Notes: generated from the letters alone by a model not told the origin. Counted from the first letter of the stretch, positions 32,934 to 40,907 are shown. The stretch is DNA of 42,741 bases from Desulfovibrio sp. A2 (GCF_000226255.1 NZ_AGFG01000018.1:1-42741), one strand, 5' to 3'. A program made the numbers and translations.

Positions 32934-33860
32934 CTACTGCGCCAAGCGCTTGTCGATCTCGCCGGCCTGGAAGCCAGAAACCACCTGGCCGTCAATGATG
33001 ATCATCGGGGTGCTTTTGAAATCCATCTTGGCCAGTCGGGAAATGCCTTCGACAACCACCCCTTCGTATTTGCCCTTCAGGAAATAAAAAAAGGCGTCCA
33101 ACTGCTGGGCACCAACGAGCTTCGGGAACTTGCCTACAAATTGGGCCACAACTGCCCGCTGCGCACCCTCCAGCTTGCCGTCCACACCTTTCTCAACGGG
33201 CTTGAGTTCTTCGTAGGCAAACTTCACCACCTCGAATGGGACGATGCCCTGGTCATGCGCGTAATGCATGACCCACGACGCGGCCTCGGCCCCTGGATGC
33301 ATGGGCAGGGGCAAGTGGGCGATTTTCAGTTCACGGATCTGGTCCAGTTTGCCGAGAAGGTGTTTGAACGCGTCACGGCAAAAAGGGCAAAAGGGGTCAC
33401 TGACAAACACGACGTCATGCTTCCCCTTGCCCACAGCAACTTTCGTCGACAACCCCGAAGGGAAATCAATCTTCGTCAGCGCCGGCGTCTTGCTAAGTAC
33501 GGCCTCATCGCCGGTCTTGATGTCGGTCACCATGTTGAACTGGACGGTTCCGCTGCTGTCTGTGATCAGCACCATCTCATCAGAACGACCGTCGGAACGG
33601 GTAATGGCCAGCTTTACGGCATTGAGCTCAACATCAGGAGCCACCTTCACAGGTTCGGCTCGCAGAACTTTGATGTTGCCGGGGCCGAAGCCCTTGAGAT
33701 CAGCTTGGCCACCCGATTGCCGCTGAATCATGCTGGCAATGCGCGTGGCCATATTTTCCCGAAGCATTTTTTCGTTAAGAGGTACGGCACTCGAAGTACC
33801 AACGGACATGGCGAGTAGGCCGACTACAGCGGCCACAAGCAAAAACAGGATCTTTCTCAC
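32934..33860 (-). CDS. DsbC-like thiol:disulfide isomerase of the transfer system
   Basis: A 308-residue periplasmic protein. A signal peptide (MRKILFLLVAAVVGLLAMSV, cut near SSA-VP) precedes a dimerisation region and a thioredoxin fold with the catalytic CPFC in VFVSDPFCPFCRDAFKHLLG (about 155-165). The cis-Pro and closing region STPMIIIDGQVVSGFQ also fit. SXT-type ICEs and F plasmids carry such enzymes to fold TraH/TraU/TraN. The start is GTG at 33860, eight bases after GGAG. Confidence 0.88.
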   Translation of the reverse strand: MRKILFLLVAAVVGLLAMSVGTSSAVPLNEKMLRENMATRIASMIQRQSGGQADLKGFGPGNIKVLRAEPVKVAPDVELNAVKLAITRSDGRSDEMVLITDSSGTVQFNMVTDIKTGDEAVLSKTPALTKIDFPSGLSTKVAVGKGKHDVVFVSDPFCPFCRDAFKHLLGKLDQIRELKIAHLPLPMHPGAEAASWVMHYAHDQGIVPFEVVKFAYEELKPVEKGVDGKLEGAQRAVVAQFVGKFPKLVGAQQLDAFFYFLKGKYEGVVVEGISRLAKMDFKSTPMIIIDGQVVSGFQAGEIDKRLAQ

Positions 33861-34017
33861 CGGGTAACTCCTTTGCGGTTAATGGCGGCAATTGCCTACC
33901 ATCGGGCCCGGGAAAGACCGCGCAGCAACTCATGCCGAAGGAAAAAACAGCGGGCGACACTCAGCCAACCGGACAATCCTGTAACACACCGTTTTTTCAA
34001 AAAAACATAGAAGAAAT

Positions 34018-34065
34018 TCACATTGACGCATTGGCACGTTGACGCATTGTCTCATTAACACATTG
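34018..34065. repeat. Six tandem octamer repeats (consensus NCRCATTG)
   Basis: Back-to-back octamers: TCACATTG, ACGCATTG, GCACGTTG, ACGCATTG, TCTCATTA, ACACATTG. The unit is exactly eight bases with no spacers. Iterated short sites in a noncoding region between two operons are usual for an origin, oriT or regulator-binding array. Confidence 0.75.
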
Positions 34066-34156
34066 AGACCGCCCCCCCTCGAACCCTGTGCCGTCGCAGC
34101 CGCTTCAAACGGTAGACTTCAATTATTATAGTATATTAAATGCAAAACCCCGTGCT

Positions 34157-34188
34157 ACACATTACCGCATTAGCACATTTGCGCATTC
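34157..34188. repeat. Four tandem octamer repeats, second array
   Basis: ACACATTA, CCGCATTA, GCACATTT, GCGCATTC, the same NCRCATTN unit as the array at 34018-34065, separated from it by 91 bases. Same orientation. Confidence 0.7.
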
Positions 34189-34201
34189 TCCCGCCTACTA
34201 C

Positions 34202-34252
34202 GTGCTGGGAACCCCTTCAGGTTTCCCTAAGACATTTCATGTGCTGGGAACC
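34202..34252. repeat. Duplicated GTGCTGGGAACC
   Basis: Perfect 12-base copies at 34202-34213 and 34241-34252, 39 bases apart. They lie just downstream of the octamer arrays in the same intergenic region. Confidence 0.7.
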
Positions 34253-34293
34253 GGTTTTTGGCCCCCCCCCGGCCTAGAGGGGGTAAGAATGCA

Positions 34294-34346
34294 GACAAGT
34301 CTTGTCGTTATAACCCTTGCAAGGCGCGTTAGCTTGTATTTACAAG
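34294..34346. promoter_or_regulatory. Cluster of three palindromes upstream of the HD-GYP gene
   Basis: GACAAG t CTTGTC (34294-34306), CCTTGCAAGG (34315-34324) and CTTGTA tt TACAAG (34333-34346) are perfect palindromes; the first and third share the ACAAG/CTTGT half-site. They may bind a dimeric regulator or form part of a transfer origin. Together with the repeats they occupy most of the 609-base interval 33861-34469, in which I find no gene. Confidence 0.6.
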
Positions 34347-34469
34347 ACAAGGGGTTGGCGCAGTGCTGGTGCGTCATCCGCGGCATCCCGCACTGAATGA
34401 GGGACAACTTGGTCTCGCTACTTTTCAGGCCGCGCTCCAATGCATATTGTGAGCGCCGCTGGAGGTGGA

Positions 34470-35762
34470 ATGAATAGGAAATATCGGAAAAAAAATGTGG
34501 CGGAAGTGGACGCCGCGCTAATCGAACAAATCGCAGTATCAATAGAAGAATTACACGTAGGTGATCACATAAAAATATCTACACATCACTGGCTAAATCA
34601 CCCATTTTTAAAAAGCGAGTTCATAATAAATTCAAGGGACCAAATTAACGCTCTAAAAGATTACGGCATAACCGACGTTATACGCTTCTCTTCACGCTCT
34701 GCTCTGAACAAGAAATCGCATAACGAAACAGAAGGAACCACACGGCCTTCGTTCCGACTATCCTCAAGCGATGAGAAAAAAGCCCGCATAAAGGCGTTTG
34801 TTGACAACTATTGGAATGGGCACAAAGAGATAACCAAAAAACTACATGAATTAGCGTCCCTATCACGGCAAATTAAGGACGCTGTCTTTAAAAAAAACAG
34901 CATCCCGCTCCATACGTTTGACCACTTTTACCAGGACACGGCTCCACTGCTTAAAACATCCAGCCGACTGATTGTCTCTGGCATCAATATTCACAACGAA
35001 TCAGACGCTACCCGTTTGCACTGTGCGAACGTTTCCATCTTAACCGGCCTACTCGGTCACAACCTAGGTTGGGAAGATCAAGAGGTCTCGGATGCAATGC
35101 TGGCGGCCCTCCTCCATGACGTCGGAGGTGAGCTTGTCGGAGGTGCGAAGGTCATGCGTCGGCGCCGGGCCCGAACCCATGCCATGGAACAGGCATACCG
35201 AATGCACCCCAAAAAGGGGGCCGAGGTCCTCGCGCAAACTGGTGCCTTTTCGGCAAATGTGATCGCGGGTGTGTTGCAGCACCATGAGCGCATGGATGGA
35301 AGTGGTTGGCCCGGCAAACTTATGGGAGACAGCATCCACAAGTACGCCCGGGCAATCGGCATAACGAATGACTACGACTTGATGGTGAATTCGTTCGATG
35401 TCCAGCTTTGCGAATCGCCGCACACGGTCCTGGCAACCATGTTCTACCGGTTTCGGGAGTACTATGACGCTCAGTTCCTCGCCACGTTCATCCGGACCTT
35501 AGGTGTGTACCCAGCGGGATCCTTCGTACAAACTGCCGACGCTCGTGTCGGAATGGTCATCGCGTCTGCCACGGATAATACTAGCACAAACCCGCAGCTG
35601 CTCTTTTACGATGCCGAAATCGCCCGTGACCAGGCCCTACCCTGCTCGCTCAGCGAATCTGGTACGACAATCAGTCGGGCGCTGGCCCCATCTGAAGTGC
35701 CGGAGGCCGTCCGCATCTACCTGCTCCCCTCACACGTCCTGGGCTATTACCCAACGACGTGA
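34470..35762 (+). CDS. HD-GYP domain protein (cyclic-di-GMP phosphodiesterase-like)
   Basis: A 430-residue protein. Residues about 8-60 resemble DUF3391 (IEELHVGDHIKISTHHWLNH), and residues about 185-350 form an HD-GYP domain: LLHDVGGELVG (near 213-223), MHPKKGAEVL, and HHERMDGSGWP (about 270-280). The usual Lys of HDxGK is Gly here, which may alter activity. HD-GYP enzymes hydrolyse c-di-GMP. The start has GGAGGTGGA; an upstream start at 34440 lacks support. It is likely cargo of the conjugative element. Confidence 0.82.
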   Translation: MNRKYRKKNVAEVDAALIEQIAVSIEELHVGDHIKISTHHWLNHPFLKSEFIINSRDQINALKDYGITDVIRFSSRSALNKKSHNETEGTTRPSFRLSSSDEKKARIKAFVDNYWNGHKEITKKLHELASLSRQIKDAVFKKNSIPLHTFDHFYQDTAPLLKTSSRLIVSGINIHNESDATRLHCANVSILTGLLGHNLGWEDQEVSDAMLAALLHDVGGELVGGAKVMRRRRARTHAMEQAYRMHPKKGAEVLAQTGAFSANVIAGVLQHHERMDGSGWPGKLMGDSIHKYARAIGITNDYDLMVNSFDVQLCESPHTVLATMFYRFREYYDAQFLATFIRTLGVYPAGSFVQTADARVGMVIASATDNTSTNPQLLFYDAEIARDQALPCSLSESGTTISRALAPSEVPEAVRIYLLPSHVLGYYPTT

Positions 35763-35776
35763 GCACTGGCGTGAGG

Positions 35777-35835
35777 GAGGCCTTGCCCCCGAACGCCCGA
35801 AGGGCGTCCTTGGGGTGTACCCGGCCTCTTCTTTT
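35777..35835 (+). terminator. Terminator after the HD-GYP gene
   Basis: GAGGCC (35777-35782) pairs with GGCCTC (35823-35828) around an inner perfect stem CGCCC gaa GGGCG (35794-35806), followed by TTCTTTTT. Confidence 0.7.
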
Positions 35836-36040
35836 TAGGGTGAAATTCCGCAGGCAGCATGCATGGAGAGGCCCCTTGGGGGGAGGGGGGGGAGACATTG
35901 GAGCATCGCCCACACCGCAGTCATTTTGGGTAAAAAGAAATTGGATGATTTTGGCTCTATTTTCCTGAAAAACATTCTTAAAAAACAAGATAGTTTCATG
36001 CTTCATCCGAGTGGTAAAATTCCACAAGAGAGGGTGGAAC

Positions 36041-36307
36041 ATGAACTTCGAAGAATTTTGCCTCACCTATTCCAAGATATTGCGCGGCGCCTTCAGCCCA
36101 TCAATTCCCGCTGACCAATATCTTCATAAAGATACATGCGAACAGTATCTGAACCCAGCCCAGCAGGCAGAGTATGAGGAAGCCAGGCTCCATGCAACAA
36201 AGGATGTCACCTCCCCTGAAGTTCACTTCCTTTTCCTGGTTGCGGATGGTAAAATACCTTCACAGCACCTTTGCTTAGCCAATGTTGTCCTCGCAAGCAG
36301 GACATGA
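36041..36307 (+). CDS. Unknown 88-residue protein
   Basis: The protein starts MNFEEFCLTYSKILRGAFSP and has no membrane segment or recognised motif. A good AGAGGGTGGAAC site marks the ATG at 36041 (a frame from 36011 is less likely). It is followed by a strong terminator at 36348-36381, so it is a single-gene unit. The 278 bases before it (35763-36040) hold the HD-GYP terminator and an AT-rich stretch (35930-36010) that could supply its promoter. Confidence 0.6.
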   Translation: MNFEEFCLTYSKILRGAFSPSIPADQYLHKDTCEQYLNPAQQAEYEEARLHATKDVTSPEVHFLFLVADGKIPSQHLCLANVVLASRT

Positions 36308-36347
36308 CCCTACCCCGACACGAGATGGCTCTCTCGTCGGCTTGGCT

Positions 36348-36381
36348 AGCCCCCCGGACTCTCTCCCCGGGGGGCTTTTTT
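36348..36381 (+). terminator. Strong terminator
   Basis: AGCCCCCCGG (36348-36357) pairs with CCGGGGGGCT (36367-36376), loop of nine, then TTTTTT. Confidence 0.9.
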
Positions 36382-36880
36382 GCGCGTTATGAAGCGCAAA
36401 ATTGGCCTCTTTTTAAAAATCTGTCCTGCACCGTGCGTACGCACACAAGCCTCGCTGACCTCATACCGCATGATGCCGACTGAAATCAGAGCGAGTGCGC
36501 CTCAGGTGGCGTTGGAGTACGTGTGAAGCATGGGGCTGGCCAGCGAACCGGGCACCTGGGATGATGCAGGTCAAGGAAAGCAAGGCGCGGAGGTTACACG
36601 CGTGGATCCTGCCGTGGCTGGGGGGATTAGGCTGCACCTTTGGCCTAGGGTGCTCGGTATCGGCCCACGTGGGGGGCAAGCTGAGTTGGCCGACGCCCTG
36701 TGATCGGGTTTGCGGTTTTGAGCCTAGCGTTGCGGATGTGTCCCGGGCAGTATCAAGCCCCGAATGGCCACAGGCACCCATCGGCCCTTTAACAGACAAA
36801 CAGGCCGGAGAATCGATCCTCGTCGATTTCCCGGCCTATCTTCTGCGTGCATGACCGTAATCGCTACGCCCCAAAAGCAC
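36382..36880. other. Interval without a convincing gene; hairpin near its right side
   Basis: About 500 bases. A rightward frame from about 36561 (MMQVKESKARRLHAWILPWL, then GGLGCTFGLGC) looks a little like a lipoprotein signal, but it lacks a ribosome site and its end runs through a hairpin, so I do not call it. The hairpin (36802-36808/36831-36837 AGGCCGG/CCGGCCT with inner AATCGA/TCGATT) probably terminates the leftward repressor-like gene. Confidence 0.5.
36802..36837 (-). terminator. Probable terminator of the leftward repressor-like gene
   Basis: Seven-bp outer and six-bp inner stem with a small internal mismatch; on the leftward strand it is followed by TGTTTGTCTGTT, a moderate T-rich tail. 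Confidence 0.5.
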
Positions 36881-37336
36881 TCAGCAAAACTCGGCAAACA
36901 CCCCCTCCCCTGCTTGGGCAAGTGCCCGGGCAAGGATCGCTTGCTCGCATCGTTCGAGCAAAGCATAGGCTTGGGCTAAGCTCAAGCCATGGATACGTTC
37001 CGAGAGCGCAAAACGGTCCACCCCACTGACCTCATCCACATCCGCGCCGTGGCGTCCTGGCTGAAACACTCGCAGGGCCAGGCCATCCCTAATGGGGACC
37101 GCAGCGGGGACAGGGTCTGTGGCGACGGCATCGAGGAGGCAAAGCATCTCCACGCGCGAAAACAACCCTTGAAGCTCAACGCCTGCTTCCTGCAGTATCT
37201 GCCTGTACCGGCCCAAGTCCATTTCGATGCGGGCCGTGCGCCCCCGAAACGCTTCCGATCTGGAATCAACCCAGGAAAGGGTCTCATGGCGAAGAGAAAT
37301 CGTCACGGGCTTCACCCCGGTGTGCCGACTAGACAT
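36881..37336 (-). CDS. Putative small regulator, likely autoregulated
   Basis: A 151-residue protein. It opens MSSRHTGVKPVTISLRHETL, where PVTISLRHETL resembles the beta strand and helix start of ribbon-helix-helix repressors. The rest (RTARIEMDLGRYRQILQEAG and a helical C-terminus) is not recognised. GGAGGACTGTCGCC precedes the ATG at 37336. A large palindrome lies 51 bases upstream between it and traT, which fits a repressor of the divergent pair. Function is inferred, not seen. Confidence 0.6.
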   Translation of the reverse strand: MSSRHTGVKPVTISLRHETLSWVDSRSEAFRGRTARIEMDLGRYRQILQEAGVELQGLFSRVEMLCLLDAVATDPVPAAVPIRDGLALRVFQPGRHGADVDEVSGVDRFALSERIHGLSLAQAYALLERCEQAILARALAQAGEGVFAEFC

Positions 37337-37354
37337 GGCGACAGTCCTCCACTC

Positions 37355-37418
37355 TGTGTATGACACATCCGCCGAATTGGCTCATAGACATGTGTATGAT
37401 ACAGTTCATACACATGTC
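37355..37418. promoter_or_regulatory. Operator: 13-bp perfect inverted repeat plus extra half-site
   Basis: GACATGTGTATGA (37387-37399) and TCATACACATGTC (37406-37418) form a perfect palindrome with a six-base centre; a third TGTGTATGA copy lies at 37355-37363. The site sits between the leftward regulator and rightward traT. Confidence 0.75.
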
Positions 37419-37498
37419 ATGAAAAGGTGAAAAGGGGGCGTTGCAAGCAAGTGGCCGCCGTGCCCAGCTTGTACAGGACCCCAAACGAGGAGATAAAC

Positions 37499-38257
37499 AT
37501 GCACTCGAAGACTCACTGGCTGGCTGTTCTCGGGATACTCGCGTGCCTGCTTTCAACGGGCTGTGGCGCCATCAAGACGTCGCTGAAGTACAAGGACCTG
37601 GAAACCAACCTCATCACCAAGGAAGCCCTGTTCCTGACTGACATGCCGGGCAACAGAGTGGCCCTGAAGCTCACCGATTCGACTGGACTAGATATCCAGG
37701 AGAAGGTGCAGAAGCAGGCCGAAGAGGACCTGAAGGCGCGCGGCTATGAAATCGTCCCCCCGGCGGAGGCCGATTACATAATCAGGGGCAAACTCACGTG
37801 TCGCCAAATGGCGGTGGCGGCATCGGACGTGGACAGTGCGAGTCCCACGGACGGAGCAATCGCTGGTGGTGTCGGCGGCGCCGTCATCGGGGCCACCACT
37901 GGTGACCCCAGAGCCGCGCTGATCGGTGCTGGTGTCGGTGTGGTGGGGGGAGCGGCCACGTCGCTGATTGCCGACAACCTCGTGAAGCTGGACACCTTGG
38001 ATTTCGAGGGCAAGCTCATGATCTTGGAGCGGGCCAATACCTCGCTCCAAATGCAAACCGAATCATCTATCCGGGCTGGCTCAGAAACCAACCAGAGACT
38101 GTCGTACTCCGAAGATACCGCATATAAAAGATACCGCGCGGGGTTTGCTTTGCACGCAAAACAAGCCAACATGGATTGGGCAAAGGCACGGGATAAGATT
38201 TCAGAACTACTTGCCAAAGGAATAGCCGACAACTTTGAACCGTACTCGCAAGAATAG
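37499..38257 (+). CDS. traT: TraT surface-exclusion lipoprotein
   Basis: A 252-residue outer-membrane lipoprotein. Signal and lipobox: HWLAVLGILACLLSTGCGAI (Cys at about 22). Then SLKYKDLETNLITKEALFLT, and the Gly/Ala-rich hydrophobic block GAIAGGVGGAVIGATTGDPR with GAGVGVVGGAATSLIADNLV, exactly the TraT layout. TraT blocks redundant mating with cells carrying the same element and raises serum resistance in enterics. The start at 37499 has AGGAGATAAAC; an earlier ATG at 37427 is unsupported. Confidence 0.92.
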   Translation: MHSKTHWLAVLGILACLLSTGCGAIKTSLKYKDLETNLITKEALFLTDMPGNRVALKLTDSTGLDIQEKVQKQAEEDLKARGYEIVPPAEADYIIRGKLTCRQMAVAASDVDSASPTDGAIAGGVGGAVIGATTGDPRAALIGAGVGVVGGAATSLIADNLVKLDTLDFEGKLMILERANTSLQMQTESSIRAGSETNQRLSYSEDTAYKRYRAGFALHAKQANMDWAKARDKISELLAKGIADNFEPYSQE

Positions 38258-38281
38258 TCGATTCATACGGTGCGAAAATGG

Positions 38282-38310
38282 AAAGCCACTCAGGAATGAG
38301 TGGCTTTTTT
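38282..38310 (+). terminator. Terminator of traT
   Basis: AAAGCCACTC (38282-38291) pairs with GAGTGGCTTT (38298-38307), six-base loop, T-tract to 38310. Confidence 0.9.
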
Positions 38311-38346
38311 ATTCCTTCGCTATAGCAGTCGTGCGCCGCCATGTAG

Positions 38347-38352
38347 TATAAT
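38347..38352 (+). promoter_or_regulatory. -10 box of the PRTRC E-C operon
   Basis: TATAAT preceded by CATGTAG and followed by AC. The same CATG-TATAAT layout occurs at 39075 and 40923. Confidence 0.6.
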
Positions 38353-38385
38353 ACGTCATCAACTTCACTCACAAAGGAGAGAGCC

Positions 38386-38739
38386 ATGTTTGTCGAACTC
38401 GAAAAGATCATCCCCGAAGGCGGCGCGGTAACGGTTTCCCTGACGAAGAAGAACGGCATCCTGTGCGCGGCTGTCCTGCCGCGTTTCCCCGAAGGAAGCA
38501 AGGTGGAACCCATCCAGCCCCTGATGCTCAGAGGCACTGCGGAACAATTGGACAGCACAGAATGGGCGAATGTGACCCGACTGGCCCAGCCGGTGCATAG
38601 CCTCGCGGCGTCGCTCAGAGCCAGCATCCAGAGCCTCGAAGCCAACAAGGGCAAGCTGGATGCCACCAACAAGAAGGCGGGCAAGCCCACCACCCCCGAA
38701 ACCACCGCCCCGCAGCAGCTTGGCTTGCTCGGCGCTTAG
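38386..38739 (+). CDS. PRTRC system protein E
   Basis: A 117-residue protein of the PRTRC E family, found in loci with ParB-related, ThiF-related and other conserved proteins, mostly on plasmids and ICEs. Recognised by MFVELEKIIPEGGAVTVSLT, VLPRFPEGSKVEPIQPLMLR and GTAEQLDSTEW, matching the family pattern '..PL.L.GtpeELD'. Its molecular job is unknown. It has the strong site AAAGGAGAGAGCC and is followed ten bases later by protein C. Confidence 0.82.
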   Translation: MFVELEKIIPEGGAVTVSLTKKNGILCAAVLPRFPEGSKVEPIQPLMLRGTAEQLDSTEWANVTRLAQPVHSLAASLRASIQSLEANKGKLDATNKKAGKPTTPETTAPQQLGLLGA

Positions 38740-38748
38740 GAGTGCGAC

Positions 38749-39003
38749 ATGACCACCAACACCACCACGCAGGGTCAGTCTGACGTTTCCGTGACCGCCC
38801 TCCCCCGCATGTTCAAAATCGTGTCCCAGGCCATCACCACGACCTACAGCGACCCGGACCCGGCCCTGACTCCCGAAGAGGTCAAGGCGCACTTCGCGGG
38901 CCTCCATCCCGAACTGGCATCGGGCACCGTCAGAGGTCCCGAAATCGACAATGACACCATGCTCTACACCATCGAATCCGGAAAAGCAGGAGTGAAAGGG
39001 TAA
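38749..39003 (+). CDS. PRTRC system protein C (ubiquitin-like)
   Basis: An 84-residue protein. The family pattern 'R.F......l.DPdP.ltpeeV...fa..hPELa.gtv.GPei.......y' is clear: RMFKIVSQAITTTYSDPDPA, LTPEEVKAHFAGLHPEL, TVRGPEIDNDTMLYTIE. It ends with SGKAGVKG, a C-terminal Gly. As I recall, this family overlaps the prokaryotic ubiquitin-like (Prok_Ub) group, so it is the likely partner of the E2- and E1-like proteins downstream. AGGAGTGCGAC precedes the ATG. Confidence 0.85.
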   Translation: MTTNTTTQGQSDVSVTALPRMFKIVSQAITTTYSDPDPALTPEEVKAHFAGLHPELASGTVRGPEIDNDTMLYTIESGKAGVKG

Positions 39004-39025
39004 CACCAGACTGCCGAAACAAAAC

Positions 39026-39054
39026 AAAGAAGCCCCGCCATGCGGGGTTTCTTT
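39026..39054 (+). terminator. Terminator between PRTRC C and the next operon
   Basis: AAAGAA g CCCCGC (39026-39038) pairs with GCGGGG t TTCTTT (39042-39054), three-base loop. Confidence 0.85.
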
Positions 39055-39074
39055 GTTTCCACTCCACGACATGA

Positions 39075-39080
39075 TATAAT
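39075..39080 (+). promoter_or_regulatory. Extended -10 promoter of the 65-residue/PRTRC F operon
   Basis: ACATGATATAATTAC gives a TGnTATAAT extended -10. It lies 16 bases before the ATG at 39096. Confidence 0.65.
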
Positions 39081-39095
39081 TACAGCGGAGGGATT

Positions 39096-39293
39096 ATGAA
39101 AACCATATCACTCAAGCGGTATATTGAATCTCTTACCCATGACATAGAGCAACAAAAGTGGGGACAAGAATGCGCCAAAGATGCAGCCGCGATAGCAGAA
39201 ATCTTGTCAGATCACACCATAGATCACATCCGCCAACAAAGCATAGCGGAACGGCCAATAACACCCTCAAGCATCATCCCTCCGTGGCTTTAA
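39096..39293 (+). CDS. 65-residue protein, unknown, upstream of PRTRC F
   Basis: MKTISLKRYIESLTHDIEQQ begins a helical, charged small protein with a Pro-rich end (ERPITPSSIIPPWL). GGAGGGATT precedes the ATG, and it has its own promoter, so it looks real. Its stop overlaps the proposed GTG start of the F-like gene. It is not one of the named PRTRC proteins that I know. Confidence 0.65.
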   Translation: MKTISLKRYIESLTHDIEQQKWGQECAKDAAAIAEILSDHTIDHIRQQSIAERPITPSSIIPPWL

Positions 39294-40237
39294 GCCTTCC
39301 GAGAGCCTCCGGCATTCCGGAAGGGCTTTCTGCAACCTATGTGGCAAAAGCGCGCAGGACCTATTCACGCATGGCTTATGAAGCCATTGAGAACATTACC
39401 TTCCTTGAAGGTGTCAGGAAGTCCCTTCGGGCGCGACCAGTTCGGCCCTTTGAAGATGACGAACCCGCAGAGGTTGTACAGAAACTGCAATCGAGAATAT
39501 TTGAACGTATTGCGCACGCTGGATTCAACGCAGACAGAGTAGCCATCACGCAAAACGGAGATATACGCGAGGTTTTTGATTTAGGGACGGACGATTTTGT
39601 ATGCCTTGTCACTGATGATTATAAATCTATTTTTTGCAACACACCTGAAATTTACAAAACAATACTTGACACAATAGCATACATATCACGCACTTCATCC
39701 ATAAATGCGACCTACGACTGGCGCGAGATTTACGAAGAGTACCACAACGATGAATACCCGGATGAAGAGTTTGTGGCAAAGGGTCTCGCATGTTTTGATG
39801 AACTAAAATCGGAACTTACTGCTAACGACAGAGAAGATTTGAACACCGTCCGCCATCGCATATACGCAGCCAACTGCCCAGAAAATATCATGAATATTTG
39901 CACGGGCCTTGTAGAAGCGTGTGACGCCCTTGGGCCCTTGTGGAACCACTTCGCAACTCTTAGCGGGTATGACGATGATGTGTACTGCGGCGCGGATTAC
40001 TTCTGGATATGTAAATCCCTTGAGGACGAATCCTCTTGCAAGTGGGTGATAGAGGGTGAATATGAGCGAATGCAGCAATACGGCTCTACTGCGGAACCAT
40101 TTCACGGAATACAGGTAACTGAAATTCACACAAATAATGCTGAGCATTGTAAAAAGCACAGAGAAGCATGGTACAATTTCAGCAACAATTTTATCGAACT
40201 TGCAAAACTAGCTTACGGCACACCTACAGAGGAATAA
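39284..40237 (+). CDS. PRTRC system protein F-like
   Basis: A 317-residue protein. The start is inferred: GTG at 39284 overlaps the stop of the 65-residue gene (GTGGCTTTAA), giving VALSLPRASGIPEGLSATYV, which resembles the opening 'L.lP...p.iP' of PRTRC F; ATG at 39371 is the alternative. The body is soluble with acidic stretches (DWREIYEEYHNDEYPDEEFV) and a Cys/Trp-rich C-terminus (YCGADYFWICKSLEDESSCK). Assignment rests on its place between C and B and on this weak N-terminal match. Confidence 0.55.
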   Translation: MALSLPRASGIPEGLSATYVAKARRTYSRMAYEAIENITFLEGVRKSLRARPVRPFEDDEPAEVVQKLQSRIFERIAHAGFNADRVAITQNGDIREVFDLGTDDFVCLVTDDYKSIFCNTPEIYKTILDTIAYISRTSSINATYDWREIYEEYHNDEYPDEEFVAKGLACFDELKSELTANDREDLNTVRHRIYAANCPENIMNICTGLVEACDALGPLWNHFATLSGYDDDVYCGADYFWICKSLEDESSCKWVIEGEYERMQQYGSTAEPFHGIQVTEIHTNNAEHCKKHREAWYNFSNNFIELAKLAYGTPTEE

Positions 40238-40241
40238 ATCC

Positions 40242-40907
40242 ATGCCTAAAGCGTTCAAGCCCGTCCAAGAACTCATCATCTACAGGTCTGACGATGGGGA
40301 TCATCATATCCAAACGGCCCCACTGTTTCCCTCTTCTTCCGGGGTCAGGAGAGGGGCTTTTACTGAACTCACCACCCGACGCATGCGGACCTTACTCGAC
40401 CGCTTCGGCTCTGCTGCTACGCGAAGAAATATTGGCTTCCTCCCCGAAAACATCCTGGGCTTCGAGGGTAACAATGTCATCTGGTGGGTCCAGGCGGATA
40501 AGCGCCCTCTCATAATGACGGACCAACTCCGGAAGGCAACGGCCCTTACAGCGCCGGTATACAACTGGCCAGCACTTGTTTTTAAATACAACGGGTACTT
40601 AAATGTTTACGTGGCTAATACCAAGAAACGCCCAACACCTGAGACACGTCTCTTGGCTGCCCCGTTCTGGAACACACAGCTATCTGGAAACGTATGCCTT
40701 GGGACTGCCCGTATTGACGATAGCGACATTGGCTCCATCGTTAAATCAGCGACAGATGCCTTTTTCAATGCCGATTTCACCCACACAGGTAGCGCCAATG
40801 CTAAGCGCAGCCTGAATGAAATTTGGTCAATTGCTGCTGATAAACCTTTCCCCTATCGCTATCTACACAAAAGCCCCGCAATAACAGTCGGAAACCTCTT
40901 TAAATAG
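40242..40907 (+). CDS. PRTRC system protein B (E2-like)
   Basis: A 221-residue protein of the prokaryotic E2 family D/PRTRC B. Key parts: WPALVFKYNGYLNVYVANTK, RPTPETRLLAAPFWN and GNVCLGTARI, where the Cys of VCLG (about residue 151) matches the E2-type catalytic Cys. FFNADFTHTGS near the end is also a family trait. Known family role: putative conjugation of a ubiquitin-like protein; no target is known. The ribosome site AGAGGAATAAATCC overlaps the F gene end. Confidence 0.85.
   Translation: MPKAFKPVQELIIYRSDDGDHHIQTAPLFPSSSGVRRGAFTELTTRRMRTLLDRFGSAATRRNIGFLPENILGFEGNNVIWWVQADKRPLIMTDQLRKATALTAPVYNWPALVFKYNGYLNVYVANTKKRPTPETRLLAAPFWNTQLSGNVCLGTARIDDSDIGSIVKSATDAFFNADFTHTGSANAKRSLNEIWSIAADKPFPYRYLHKSPAITVGNLFK

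Noticed and set aside
34018..34188. CRISPR array
   Set aside because: Repeat units are only eight bases with no spacers; not CRISPR.
34088..34396. 102-codon rightward frame in the repeat region
   Set aside because: Spans octamer arrays and palindromes, no ribosome site, composition unlike a gene.
36495..36854. 119-codon rightward frame with a lipobox-like segment
   Set aside because: No ribosome site, and its end reads through the terminator hairpin of the opposite gene.
37355..37418. Terminator
   Set aside because: The palindrome lacks a T-tract and lies between divergent genes, so an operator is more likely.
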